Origin: Rhea pennata
Lineage: Eukaryota; Chordata; Aves; Rheiformes; Rheidae
NCBI RefSeq assembly: GCF_028389875.1
Contig: NC_084687.1
Coordinates: 4,624,157 to 4,688,156 of the forward strand
Direction: 5' to 3'
DNA: 64,000 nucleotides
Shown here: positions 36,326 to 46,600 of the stretch, piece by piece
Layout: each line of letters starts with the position of its first letter
Numbering within the stretch: the stretch's first letter is position 1
Position numbers and translations under genes: made by a program
The notes under the pieces: model-generated
What the model was told of the DNA's origin: nothing
The model's input: the letters and a program-made list of their open reading frames with translations, nothing else
Databases searched by the model: none

Positions 36326-39132
36326 GTGAGCCCGGCGGGGAGCGGCGCGGCGGCGGGAGCCCGCGGCGCGGCCCCGCGCGGCCCCGCGCTCACCAGGCCC
36401 CGTTTGGCGCAGGCCCCGCGGCGCCCGGCCCGGGCAGCGAGGATGAGGAGGCGGCGGAGGAGGAGGAGGAAGAGTGGCCCTCGCTGGAGCAGGCCGCGGC
36501 GGGGCGGTGGTGCCAGGAGGTGGCCGTGGACCCCGAGGACGAGAAGGCCATCGAGATGTTCATGAACAAGAACCCGCCGCTGAGGTGGGCCGGGGGCGCG
36601 GCGCCCGGCCAGCGGCCCGGCGCAGCCCCCGCCGCCGCCTGACTCCCTTCCCCTCTCCTCCCGCCAGGCGCACGCTGGCAGACATCATCATGGAGAAGAT
36701 CACGGAGAAGCAGACGGAGGTGGAGACGGCGCTCTCGGAAGTAACGGGCTGCCCCATGCCTCAGCTCGACCCCCGCGTCCTGGAGGTCTACCGGGGCGTA
36801 CGAGAAGTAAGGGTGAAGCGGCCCCGCAGGAGCCCGCAGTGCTCGCCAGGCGCTGCAGCGCTCTCCTTTCCCTGTGCTGGTGGTAGTACAGCGATTAGGA
36901 TGTTCAAGGAGAGAAGCTCAGCTGGGGGTAAATCAGCATATTCATGAGCAGAGTCACTAATTCCCTTGCAGACAGACACCCTAGGAAGCCTGAGAGAAGC
37001 CCCACGCTGGAGACTAGAGGGTGGTGTGATTAGTTAGCACGGCTCCAACAGCGCTGCCCTGGGTGTGCTCTTTCTCTTCAAATTGATTAACTGCAGTTTA
37101 CATAATATCATGCACTGAAGGCCCCAGAGAGTTTCTGAATGACTGACTCTCAAGGTCAGGAAACAAATCCTGACAAATCCCCGTGGTCCTGCTGTCAGTT
37201 CCAGTATGTCATTGCCAGGCTTGCATTTTTTATTTTTAAAGGTGCTGTCCAAATACAGGAGTGGCAAACTCCCCAAAGCATTTAAAATAATTCCTGCCTT
37301 ATCCAACTGGGAACAGATCCTCTACATCACAGAGCCAGAGACGTGGACAGCAGCTGCCATGTACCAAGCAACGAGGTAAGTCTCTGGGAATTGCTGATTT
37401 GGGGTTTTTTGCTTTGTCTTTCTGCAAGCTAGTACCAGATGTACAAAATGCCAACCTGCATGCTGCTTTCCCATCCCTTCACCTGCCCAGGTAGAGGCAG
37501 CGGTGGAGGATTCCGAAGCTGATGTCTTGGTTCAGGTGTCTTTAGGAAACTACCTGCAATTATGCACTCACAAGACCTCACTCCAGAGGTGGACAGCTCA
37601 TGCCTTGCTTTGTGCTTTGCTTTTCCCAGGATATTTTCATCCAACTTGAAAGAAAGGATGGCCCAGAGGTTCTACAACCTGGTGCTGCTGCCTCGGGTCA
37701 GGGATGACATTGCTGAGTACAAGCGTCTCAACTTTCACCTCTACATGGCTTTGAAGAAGGCTTTGTTCAAGCCAGGAGCCTGGTTCAAAGGTAGAGAGTC
37801 CCCCCAGGGTGGTGGCTCCTACGTACGAGCCTTGTGTTCTGCAGCAGCTGGGAAGCTCAGCAGGGGCATGTTGCACACTTGCCTTTGGCCTCGTGTCGTG
37901 CATGGTACGATGGCTCGTTGTGGCTGCGGCAGCCCCGGGGTCAGTGGGAAGGAGGAGGGCAGAGAAGAAGCAGAGGAAATGCAGAGACCCCCTTTGGCCC
38001 ATTTGCAGCCCTCAGTGCTGAAGGGTGACGAGTACTGGAGGGTTACTCAGGTGCTGCCAGCAAATGCTGGCAGATACTTGGTTTCTTTCGGAGATCAGTG
38101 GCACCTTACAAACTGTCTGTGGCCTGACACCCGTGTTGTCAGGCAACCTGAGAGTGTTTGGTGTCAGATGCACGGCAAAGAGGGCAGGAAGAGATGCTGA
38201 GACTCCTGTAACATAAACCGATGGAGGAACCGCTAATTTCCTGGGGTCGGATGCGTCCTGGGATAGGAGAAGGCAGCTCTGCCTGCCCTGTTTGAGGTCA
38301 GCAGTGCCTAACACTTTGCCTCCCGCAGGGATCCTCATTCCGCTGTGTGAGTCGGGGACCTGCACGCTGCGGGAAGCCATCATCATCGGCAGCATCCTCA
38401 CCAAGTGCTCCATCCCCGTCCTTCACTCCAGGTAACACGGCAGCCAGGCCCTGCTGCCATGGAGGGCTGGGGAGGATAGGCAGGGGGAGCAGTTCTCCCT
38501 TGGGGATGCCGGAACGATGGTGTGGATCTGTGCCTCGGCCTCTCAGAGATGGAGAAGGTTCACCCAGCTCTGCCTCCTGTACAGTTCAAGGCTGCCTGCA
38601 GCACTGGGGCTGTCATCTGTGTCTGGGATCCAGCAGGGGCAGGGCACAAGGGACAGGCCAGCCTGGGAGAAAGGGGGCCCTTGGCCAGCCATGTCACGGG
38701 TGCCCTGTAGCTCTTGCTTGGCCTGTGGGTGCTGAGGCCCTGCCGCGTCTGCCTTCACCTCAGTTCTCCTTCCATCCCCACAGCGCAGCCATGCTGAAGA
38801 TCGCTGAGATGCAGTACAGCGGTGCCAACAGCATCTTTCTCCGCCTGCTCATTGACAAGAAGTACGCGCTGCCCTTCCGCGTGGTGGATGCGCTTGTCTT
38901 CCACTTCCTGGCCTTCCGCACGGACCAGCGGGTCCTGCCTGTCCTGTGGCACCAGAGCTTCCTGGCCTTTGTCCAGCGCTACAAGGAGGACCTGTCCTCG
39001 GAGCAGAAAGAGGCCTTGCTTGAGCTGCTCAAATTCCACTGCCACCCACAGATCTCGCCCGAGATCCGGAGGGAGCTGATGAACTCTAAGACACGAGATG
39101 TGGAGGGGCAGCAGCCAGTAGCCATGGAGTGA
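36052..39132 (+). CDS. BYSL: BYSL, bystin (40S ribosome assembly factor, Enp1 family)
   Basis: Bystin is the vertebrate Enp1 homologue. It binds pre-40S particles in the nucleolus and is needed for 18S rRNA processing and small-subunit export. Seven coding exons (36052-36325, 36413-36584, 36668-36806, 37242-37375, 37630-37790, 38329-38431, 38784-39132) join in phase to 443 residues, close to the human length. The N-terminus is low complexity, with an Ala-Gln/Arg alternation at residues 13-25 and an acidic run at S100-E112. The bystin domain follows from about residue 148, with [59 protein letters not shown]-like, [20 protein letters not shown] and [15 protein letters not shown] segments. The gene is divergent from MED20 and convergent with CCND3. 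Confidence 0.97.
36326..36412 (+). other. BYSL intron 1 (87 bp, in frame, no stop)
   Basis: The GTGAG...GCAG intron is 87 bp, a multiple of three, and has no stop in the coding frame. Retention would insert 29 Arg/Gly/Pro-rich residues without breaking the protein. Confidence 0.85.
36413..36584 (+). CDS. BYSL: BYSL coding exon 2 (residues 92-148)
   Basis: The acceptor TTGGCGCAG|GCC and donor CTGAG|GTGGGC bound the exon. It encodes the acidic [14 protein letters not shown] stretch and [15 protein letters not shown]. Confidence 0.94.
36585..36667 (+). other. BYSL intron 2 (83 bp)
   Basis: A very short GC-rich intron, GTGGGC donor and CCGCCAG acceptor. Retention would hit a TGA at 36640-36642. 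Confidence 0.9.
36668..36806 (+). CDS. BYSL: BYSL coding exon 3 (residues 149-195)
   Basis: The acceptor CCCGCCAG|GCGC and donor GAGAA|GTAAGG bound the exon. It encodes [15 protein letters not shown] through LEVYRGVRE, ending in phase 0. Confidence 0.96.
36807..37241 (+). other. BYSL intron 3
   Basis: A 435-bp phase-0 intron. I looked for C/D and H/ACA snoRNA boxes because ribosome-biogenesis genes often host snoRNAs, and found no convincing pair. Confidence 0.85.
37242..37375 (+). CDS. BYSL: BYSL coding exon 4 (residues 196-239)
   Basis: The acceptor TTTTTAAAG|GTGCTG and donor ACGAG|GTAAGT bound the exon. It encodes [20 protein letters not shown] through AAAMYQAT. Confidence 0.97.
37630..37790 (+). 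CDS. BYSL: BYSL coding exon 5 (residues 240-293)
   Basis: The acceptor CTTTTCCCAG|GATATT and donor TTCAAAG|GTAGAG bound the exon. It encodes [20 protein letters not shown] through [12 protein letters not shown]. Confidence 0.97.
37791..38328 (+). other. BYSL intron 5
   Basis: A 538-bp phase-1 intron. The coding frame runs into it for a while, which lengthens the apparent open frame. No RNA gene was recognised. Confidence 0.85.
38329..38431 (+). CDS. BYSL: BYSL coding exon 6 (residues 294-327)
   Basis: The acceptor CCTCCCGCAG|GGATCC and donor CTCCAG|GTAACA bound a 103-nt exon encoding [20 protein letters not shown] through SIPVLHS. No single open frame shows it clearly; it was recognised from homology and splice sites. 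Confidence 0.96.
38432..38783 (+). other. BYSL intron 6
   Basis: A 352-bp GC-rich intron with a CATCCCCACAG acceptor. Nothing else is seen. Confidence 0.85.
38784..39132 (+). CDS. BYSL: BYSL coding exon 7 (residues 328-443 and stop)
   Basis: The acceptor ATCCCCACAG|CGCAGCC opens the exon, which encodes [20 protein letters not shown] through the end GQQPVAME with TGA at 39130-39132. Confidence 0.97.
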
Positions 39133-39446
39133 GCAGGAAGAGGCAGGGAGGAAGGGAAAAGTTGCAGCCCTGATCTGCTCCGGGGGCTGCCAACTGGCCA
39201 AGGACGCTAGCGGATGCAGCCGGGAGCTCAGCTTGTGAGCGAAGCCCTTGGGAGGTGCAGGGGAGCTTCCGACCCTGATTCTGCTGCTCCAAGCCAGGCG
39301 CTGGGAGCAGGCTGTGTCCGGTGACCCAGACTGCATTCCTTACGCTGCTCATCACGGGACAGGGCAGTCCCCTGTCCCACACTGGGAGTCCAGTGGCCAC
39401 CAGTACCCAGGAGAACAGGAGGGTTTGGCCTGTTCCCGTTTTGGAG

Positions 39447-39452
39447 AATAAA
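39447..39452 (+). terminator. BYSL: BYSL polyadenylation signal AATAAA
   Basis: A canonical hexamer (GAGAATAAAGCC) 315 bp after the stop codon, followed by a GT-rich stretch (GTGTCTGTCAGTCTGGGG), as expected for a cleavage site. Confidence 0.88.
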
Positions 39453-41646
39453 GCCTGAGCTGTGTCTGTCAGTCTGGGGGCGGTTCTGCCCCTCCCTTGT
39501 CGGCTGCACCCACAGCAGGGCGCTGCCTTCTCCCGGTGCTGCCATGTCTCCTCCACCTTGGCCCGTCCCCAGCAGGTGGCAGAGCAAAGCCACAAGCCAG
39601 AGGCTTTGCGTGGATCTGATCACTGGAGCTGCAGGTGCCACCCCAGCTGCAACAGGAGAAAAAAGCCCCTGTGCATCCCCACGTCCTTCCCCGTGCTCCT
39701 GCTACCAGGGGGCTCAGCCAGCGGCGGGGGGGACAGAGGGTAGGAGGGCTCTTGCCTGCGCTGTGTGTCGAGCAGCCCCAGCGCTGCTGTTGGGGGAGGG
39801 AAGGGAGAGCATCTCCCTCCTGCAGCAAGGAAGGCAAGGTGGGAAAGGGGCTGGGACACTCCAGCAGAAATGCAGAGGGTCACCAAGGTGCAAAGGAGCC
39901 TTCAGGTTCCTCCCTGAGCAGTGGTAGGGGGGAAGTCAGCACTGACCAGGGCAGGGACAGGCCACAAGTCCAGCCCAGTTACCCCCTGCAGGCTGCAAGG
40001 GAGGTGGGTGGGGGACTGGGGGTGAGAACAACTGCTCTGAGGGGTGAAAATGCTCCTGCTGGTGCTTGAAGGTTTCCTGAGGGCTCAGCTGTTACCAGGT
40101 GGAAGCGAGGTGCAGAGCTGCCTTTGTCACAGCCACCATTAGCCTGCCCCACGGCAGGACAGCGTGAGCATCAGGCACGTGGCTGGAGTGGAGGGGAGGG
40201 CGAGAGCAGCACCGCACTGCCGAAAACTACGGGGAAAGCACCATGGGGGCCAGCACGAGGGAAGAGCTTCCAGCTGGCAGAGAGCAACGAGCCAGGGAGC
40301 AGGCTGGGGCGCGGGGTAGCCTCAACTGCCCCCCGATTCCTTTGCTGCTCCCCGCAGGGGGTCCCGTACTGGCTGCCTCAGGACCTGGGCCCCCTTCCTG
40401 CGGCCTCAGCAGCCGCCCGGGGAGGCCGCGTGCCTGCCCACGCGTGTGCTGCTCCCCCACTGGAGAGCCCAGCTGGTTTTTCTCCTCCTCTCAGCCCATG
40501 AGGCTCTGCACTTACCAGGGGAATCGCGAAGGGTCCTGGGTGATGCTGTGATGGCGCGAGGCCTGCTCGCTTGCAAGTACCTGGCCTTGCTCCTAAAACC
40601 AGCACAAAGTCCTGCTGGTGAGCCCCAAGCAGAAAAGCCGCTGCAGCTCCCCCTGGCAGCAGTATCTTGCCCGTGCTGAGAACCACCTCTTGGCTCTGCC
40701 TCTCCGAAGGGCTGGCGCTTCCCTGCATGACAACGGAGCTGCAGCGGGAGCAGAAACTGAGTGAAGCGAAGGGGCAAGCAAAGCCCAGCTGCTGCGGGCT
40801 GGCTGCACACCACAGTGCGCCGTGCGTTTTCCCCGGCTCCCTGATTTTATCTCCTCTAACGAAGCCAGAAGCTGATGAGAGAGAGATCCTAGGCTCTCGC
40901 GCATCCAGCCTGCTCTTGCCATCCTGCAGCAGAGCCGGTGTGGTTGCGCCGTGCCGGTCTGTAGGAGGTGGCTTTCAGAGGCACCGGCGGTGTGAAGGCG
41001 TTGGCTGCTCTCCAGCAGTCGTGCGGCCTGCTCCGCGCGCGCAGGCACCCTGCCCGCCGGAAGGCATTCGGCGCGGCGCTCTCTGCGTTTGGGCCTTTTT
41101 TCACGTTCATCCGCCACCATCTGTGAAACGCAGCAGGGCTTCAGCAGCCCTGTGAGGGAGCAAGGCAACACGCACCCCCGAGGCACGGAGCCGAGGCCTC
41201 GCTCAGTCTCTGGCAGGTGCTGTAGCATCTTTGGTTCGCTTGCCTCCACATCTCAGCAGGGTCGAAGCTGGCTGATGGCACCTTCTTGGCTCCCCCACTG
41301 TTGCTCTGCTCTCCCCAACCCTGCTCAGGGTTCCTGACTGCAACATTTCCACTGCTCCCTCCCTCAGGCAGCCTTTCCTCCAACTCTTGCACCACCATGC
41401 CCCTCCCTCCCGCCGGCTCATTCCCGCTTCATCCTGCTCCTGTGGCACGGGAAACACCAAGCTGGAGGCCTTCAGGACCAGCCCGCTCCCGGCAGCGGAC
41501 AGCTCTCCCGCCCGAGCGCGACCTGGAGCAGGGGCAGCAGCTCTGCGCAGGAGAGCAAGAACCTTCACTCTACCCAGGCTGCCCCCGGCAGCACAGAGCA
41601 ACTTTCAAAGGGAAAACCTTGATGCATTAATATTTGTTTAAAATAC
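39453..41646. other. intergenic gap between convergent BYSL and CCND3
   Basis: About 2.2 kb of GC-rich DNA between two facing polyadenylation signals. It contains many overlapping open frames on both strands, but none looks like a known protein and none has support from splice or start context. No repeats stand out. Confidence 0.7.
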
Positions 41647-43442
41647 TTTATTGCAACATCATACGACTTTGACTCTCCCAGCAGTGGGACTCTTGCATAT
41701 GAACACCAAACTAGTTTACTCTTAAATTAAAAACTCATTTATATATAATAATTTCTTTCCTTTTGTACAGACAGGCTCTACACTCCTCCCCTCCCCTTCC
41801 AGCTAGCAGAAGTCAGTGGCAGATGGCACTTTTTGACAGATCATGCTAGTGGAGGAAGGGCAGCCCCACCTTTCTCCACCAGGTAAGACTTTTGTTCCCA
41901 GTGGCATCCAAAAAGGAGTATTTCCACATCCTTTTTCCCCCACAGGAGGACAACAGCCACAGATCTATGTGTCCAGAGGTCACCAAGCAGCAATAGTCTG
42001 CTTCCATCCCTGCAGAGTCTCTCTGGCTTCTCTTTGTTAATACAATACTACAATTTAATGGTCTCTCTTAGAAAAGCAGCATTATTTTTTTAAAACACTT
42101 TTATAAAACTAACAGACAGGATCAACAACAACACAACAAAAATGCAATCACTTTTCAACTGAAGTGTGCAGCGGATTTTCCACCCTACGAGGATACAACT
42201 CAAACCCACATGGATATGCAAAACAGCCCCCTCCTCAATGTGATCCGAGATTCCTGCCTTAGAGGAGCGAAGATGCATTTCAGACGATAGCAGCACATTC
42301 AAAGATTCTCTCTCAAAATCAAGTCTGATGTCTGACCTACCTAAAAAAAAAAAAACCAACCAGCTTCCAAGTGGGAATCCCCACTGCCCAGGGAGCTAAG
42401 GAAGGGGACAAAAGGCAATCAAGGCACTCTTTCGGAAGGGAAGGAAACCGGCATCCAGGCCCCACAACAAAAAAAATGCAAGTCTTCTTCCCTCCCTGTT
42501 TCCCAGCAGTTAAGAATAAATTAAGCAGCCTCAGTGGGGCAGTGGAAAGCCGAGGTGATTTACAGTGTTTTTGCACTCCAGAGCTGCACTGTCCCCGCTG
42601 AGTACACCACACCCAAACCTCACCCGAGAGGCTGCTCCCTGAGGCGAGAACTTCTCCTCTTCTACTGTCCACACAAATAGGGGGCACTTCCCCAAAGCAA
42701 GCCAAAAACCCGCAAATTCCAAATCTAATGGCAACAGGAAACAAGCTACACGTTTCTCCTCCAAGCAGAAGCAGCCATGCCATTCACTCCCCAGGAGCCG
42801 TAACTCTCTGGTACTAAGCAATTAGGACCAAGGGATTGACAAGTGCCCGCTCTCTCCTTCTGGACACTTGTTTCTCTTGTGAGCCAAGCAGTCCTGTAGC
42901 ACCCCAGCCTAGGAGGAGGAGGCGGGGACTTATAGACATTTTGGTTGTGTAAGCCAAGGTAAGAAGTGTTTGATGGCCCATGCAGGGCTGGAAGTGGTCA
43001 TGGTAACAGTACCAAGGAAACAGCAAACAGTGGCCACCTGGGCTAAGAGGAACACAAACTGAGAAACTTTTTACAACTTCATTTTGGATTCTGCACCCCC
43101 TCCCCAGCTATTCTTGAGTCCCACCACCATGAAAACGGCTGCCTCATCCCTGCCACCTGCAGAAGCCAGCAAGCTCTGCCAACTGGCCTCCTGCACTCAC
43201 CTCGGTGGCTCATCATGAGGGTCGCCCAAACACCTTTCTGCTGTCCCTCTCCAGCATTACAGAAGTGGAGACAGACAAGCATGGAGCCCTCTTTCTGTGC
43301 ACCTAGCAAGAAGACCAAATCCTCAGCAGGCTTCAAATGGATGGGGTTAACGGATGAGTTGGTGGAAGCCAAAGACCTGTTGGTGTGCAGGGCAAGGTCC
43401 TGTTCTCATGGGGCTGGGCAGCTCTCGGGAAGGGGAGGCTGG
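41640..43442 (-). other. CCND3: CCND3 3'UTR (inferred)
   Basis: The sequence from the stop codon at 43443-43445 down to the AATAAA at 41647. No intron or conserved frame is apparent. Length is inferred from the hexamer only. Confidence 0.6.
41647..41652 (-). terminator. CCND3: CCND3 polyadenylation signal AATAAA
   Basis: The complement of TTTATT in CTTTATTGCAAC gives GCAATAAAG about 1.8 kb after the CCND3 stop, next to an AT-rich segment. An ATTAAA variant at 42054-42059 could be an alternative site. Confidence 0.75.
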
Positions 43443-43604
43443 TCACAGGTTGATGTCTGTGACATCTGTAGGTGTGCTGGTGGGTTGGCTGGCAGCGTAA
43501 GCAGCAGTCTTGGTGGATCTGTATTTCTGTTGGCTTTGGGATGCCTGTTTCAAGCTCTCGGCTAAGGCTGCCTCAATCTGCTCCTGACAGCCTTTCAGGC
43601 AGTC
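43443..43604 (-). CDS. CCND3: CCND3 coding exon 5 (residues 240-292 and stop)
   Basis: The acceptor TCCCACAG|GACTGC opens an exon encoding [19 protein letters not shown] through the [12 protein letters not shown] tail, stop TGA at 43443-43445. The open frame extends upstream into the intron only by chance. Confidence 0.96.
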   Translation of the reverse strand, partial: DCLKGCQEQIEAALAESLKQASQSQQKYRSTKTAAYAASQPTSTPTDVTDINL

Positions 43605-46600
43605 CTGTGGGAGAGGAAACAAGACAAGAAGCCTCAGTTCTTCTCTGTTGTTCAGAGATGAGAGTACCTTATGAATAGCTCTGAACAGCTGCTGGACTAT
43701 GTCTGTGGCCCCTGGAGCATCTAAGCACAAAGAGGACAAAGAAGTCTTTTTCCTACAAGAAGCATCTCCAGCTCTGCTATACTTTAGGCCCTCCTGAAGG
43801 CTCTTCTCCTGAAGAGAAGGCTCTGCTCTCTCTCTCTCTCTCTTTGGCTTCCCTGCTCTGCTACATTCTTGCAAAAAAACCATTGCTGTCCAAAGCCCAG
43901 CAGAGCTTCCCAAAGCATCAGAGTATTCACTTGGAGGCAACATGTGATTTCTGCATCATGGTAATCAGCTGCTACTGATGACAGAAAGGAAAGAGCAGAG
44001 CAGCCCTGTGCAGGCCCTATCAGCCTTTCTGGCCAGGGCTTCCTCGATCTGCATGAAGGCCTGCTCTTACAGCAGGCATGCATGCTCGTGGGGACCTCTG
44101 CGTCCCAGCTGCATCCCTGCAGGCTCCACATCCAAGGTCTTCTTGGAGCTCTGTGTGGTCATGTCTCTCTGGGGTCACCTCGCCACTGTGGAGAGAAGCT
44201 GCGCGCAGCTCTGAGTCCTCCTGTCCCTGCCCGCATCCGAGCGGATGGCCAAGAGGAACCTCTGCTGGGTGCCCGGCTTGCACACGCACGCGCTCCGAGC
44301 CACTCGCTCACCTTGGGGATCTCGAGCACAGCCCTGCACTGCGCCAGCACTGCATCTCCAGCAGGCAGAGGCAGACGGTCCCTCCCAGACCCGGGCAGCC
44401 CCTCAGCCTTGCGCTCCTGGAGAAGCTACCTGCCATTGACGCTCTGCGTCACTACAAGAACGGCTCTGCAGCCGAGCAGCTTCCTAGACGGTTCCTACCC
44501 TCCTGCTCTTCCCTCAGGCAGCCCCCACCTGACTCTCTCGAGCCTCCACCGGGCCCAGGGAAGCCAGGGCTGAGGGGACACCCAAGTCCCACAAGCAGAA
44601 AGACGCAGAGGACTGTGAGCAGCAGCCTGTTGCTTATAATAAAGGCAACTCCCTCCCTCCCCAGCTATAAACAGATGAGGAAACTCCTCCAACCTGACAC
44701 TAGAGAGCTGCGGGAGGCCTCTCGCCCATGCCGTGAAAGGGCAAACCTCAGCCCGGCGTCGCTGCTGTGGCTGGGCTTTCGCTGAGCGCCGAAGGCGGTG
44801 GCATTTTGCTCCTCGAGGCTGGACCCGAGGTGATCGCTGTGGGGCCGCATCTGCTCGCTAGATGCTGTCACACATCGAAATCTCTTACCAGGAATCCGCC
44901 ACCAGTTCTTAGAAACTGACAGAGGATGTGGCGAGCAAAAATAGCAACGCCCACCTCCCCTTCCCCGGGCCGTTTCCAGTAAGCCGTCTCTAACCCTGCT
45001 ACCCGCCGCGAGCTCGCTGCGGGCCTCGCGCAACGGCCGGCCCAGGGCTCACCGCGGCGAGGGGCGGAGGGGGCAGCACACGAGCCGGGGCTGCGGGCAG
45101 GAGGGGGGCCCTGGGGTCCCTGCCTCAAGGTCGGCACGATTTAACGGGAACTGCCACCGCGTCACGGCCTCGCCGCGCTGACCCTAACAGGAGCGGAGAC
45201 GGGCACGCGTCTAAAGAGCCACAGCCAGGCTCTCCGTAGGCAATTTCAACAGCGATGTTAAAAGGTGGCTTGCCCACACCGAGCCAGGCTCCTCTGCCTG
45301 CTAGGACAACTGTGGGGCTTGCTGGGGCACCAAGCTGTTCTGCAGAGCAGCTGTGCCTTGGGGCTCTCTAAGCACGCTCCTACAGAGGAGCGAGAGCTGG
45401 TCCAGGGAGGGCCAGAGCGGTTCCATGGCACGGCTGAAACTGGTGCAACTGGCAGGGAAGCAGCTCCAGTTTGGTGGGGCTGTTGTACAGCACCTTGCAC
45501 ACGAGCGGGCTGCGGGGCAGGAAGGACGCCCTCTTCTGAAGGACCGAAGAGCAGCAGGGCCGGAGGGAGGGAGGTGGGCTGGAGGGCAGCGGGGGCCTGG
45601 CTTCGGCTCCGCTCCCTGCTTCCCACCTGTTCCTCCGCCGGCTCCGGCCCTCTCCGCTCCCAGGGTAGGTTTCAGCCCCTGCCTCATTCACTGCAGCAGC
45701 TTGAGAGCAGCTGGCTGCACTGATTCACTCTTTAAAAAGGCTCAAACAAAATACCTAAGAAGTCACACAAATAAAACGGGACGCCCTCCGGCCGCATGCC
45801 CTCTCTGCCCAGACAATGCCAGGTCCCAGCCTCCCCCCGCCGCGGCACAGACGCGTCTCCTCCAATTCCCGACGCTGCTGTCAGGGGACTGTAACTAACC
45901 CCACACTCGGCTGCCGGCATCAGCGCTCGGGCAGAAGAAAAGATCAAAAGGGGCCTGGGCGGAATAAAGGTTCTTGATTTCTTCACTGCAGCGGGAGCAA
46001 CCTGGAAACTAGGAGTCTGACCGGGTCCCCCTTCCCTAGCCAAAGGGCAGGAGGGGGGCAGGCAGATGCCCCTTCGTCAACCCAAGCCAAGCCCCTGTGC
46101 CAGTGCCAAGAGATGCCTCGGCCCCCGACCCCCTTCCCACCCAAGCCTGGGCACCTGTAACCAGACACTAGCTGAGATTAGCAGATGCTGAGCCCGGTTT
46201 CTCCCTCTGCCCCATCCCACCACGTCAACCCGATCCTGCTAACACCTGTCTGCTCAGGCAACAGACGCTTCCCTTTGTGCTTCTTCTCAAAGGCCCCCCG
46301 AGCTCTCCCCGCTCCGCACAGACAGCGGTGGGGGCTGTGGCCCAGCTCGCTGGCCGCGGAGCCGACTGCAGCGTGCAGCCACCAGCCACTCGCTGCAGGC
46401 CGGACAGCGCGGCGGGTGGGAGCAGAAGAGAGGGGGCTTTGAGACACCCTCTCGCCACCACCTCAGCCAGCTGCTGCCAAGGAGGGAACAGCCAGTCCTC
46501 AGTTCAGGGGGAATTCATCGTGCATTGCTGCTCTTGGCAACAAGCACGGGGATCCCCCGTCCCCCTGCTCGCAGGCGCAGCCCCTCCAAGTCTCCCAGAC

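Noticed and set aside
36807-37629. Intronic snoRNA in BYSL
   Set aside because: TGATG- and CTGA-like words exist, but no properly spaced C/D pair with terminal stem and no H/ACA fold was seen.
44078-44785. 235-codon plus-strand frame in CCND3 intron 4
   Set aside because: GC-rich intron, low-complexity Ser/Pro/Leu composition, no recognisable domain and no splice context.
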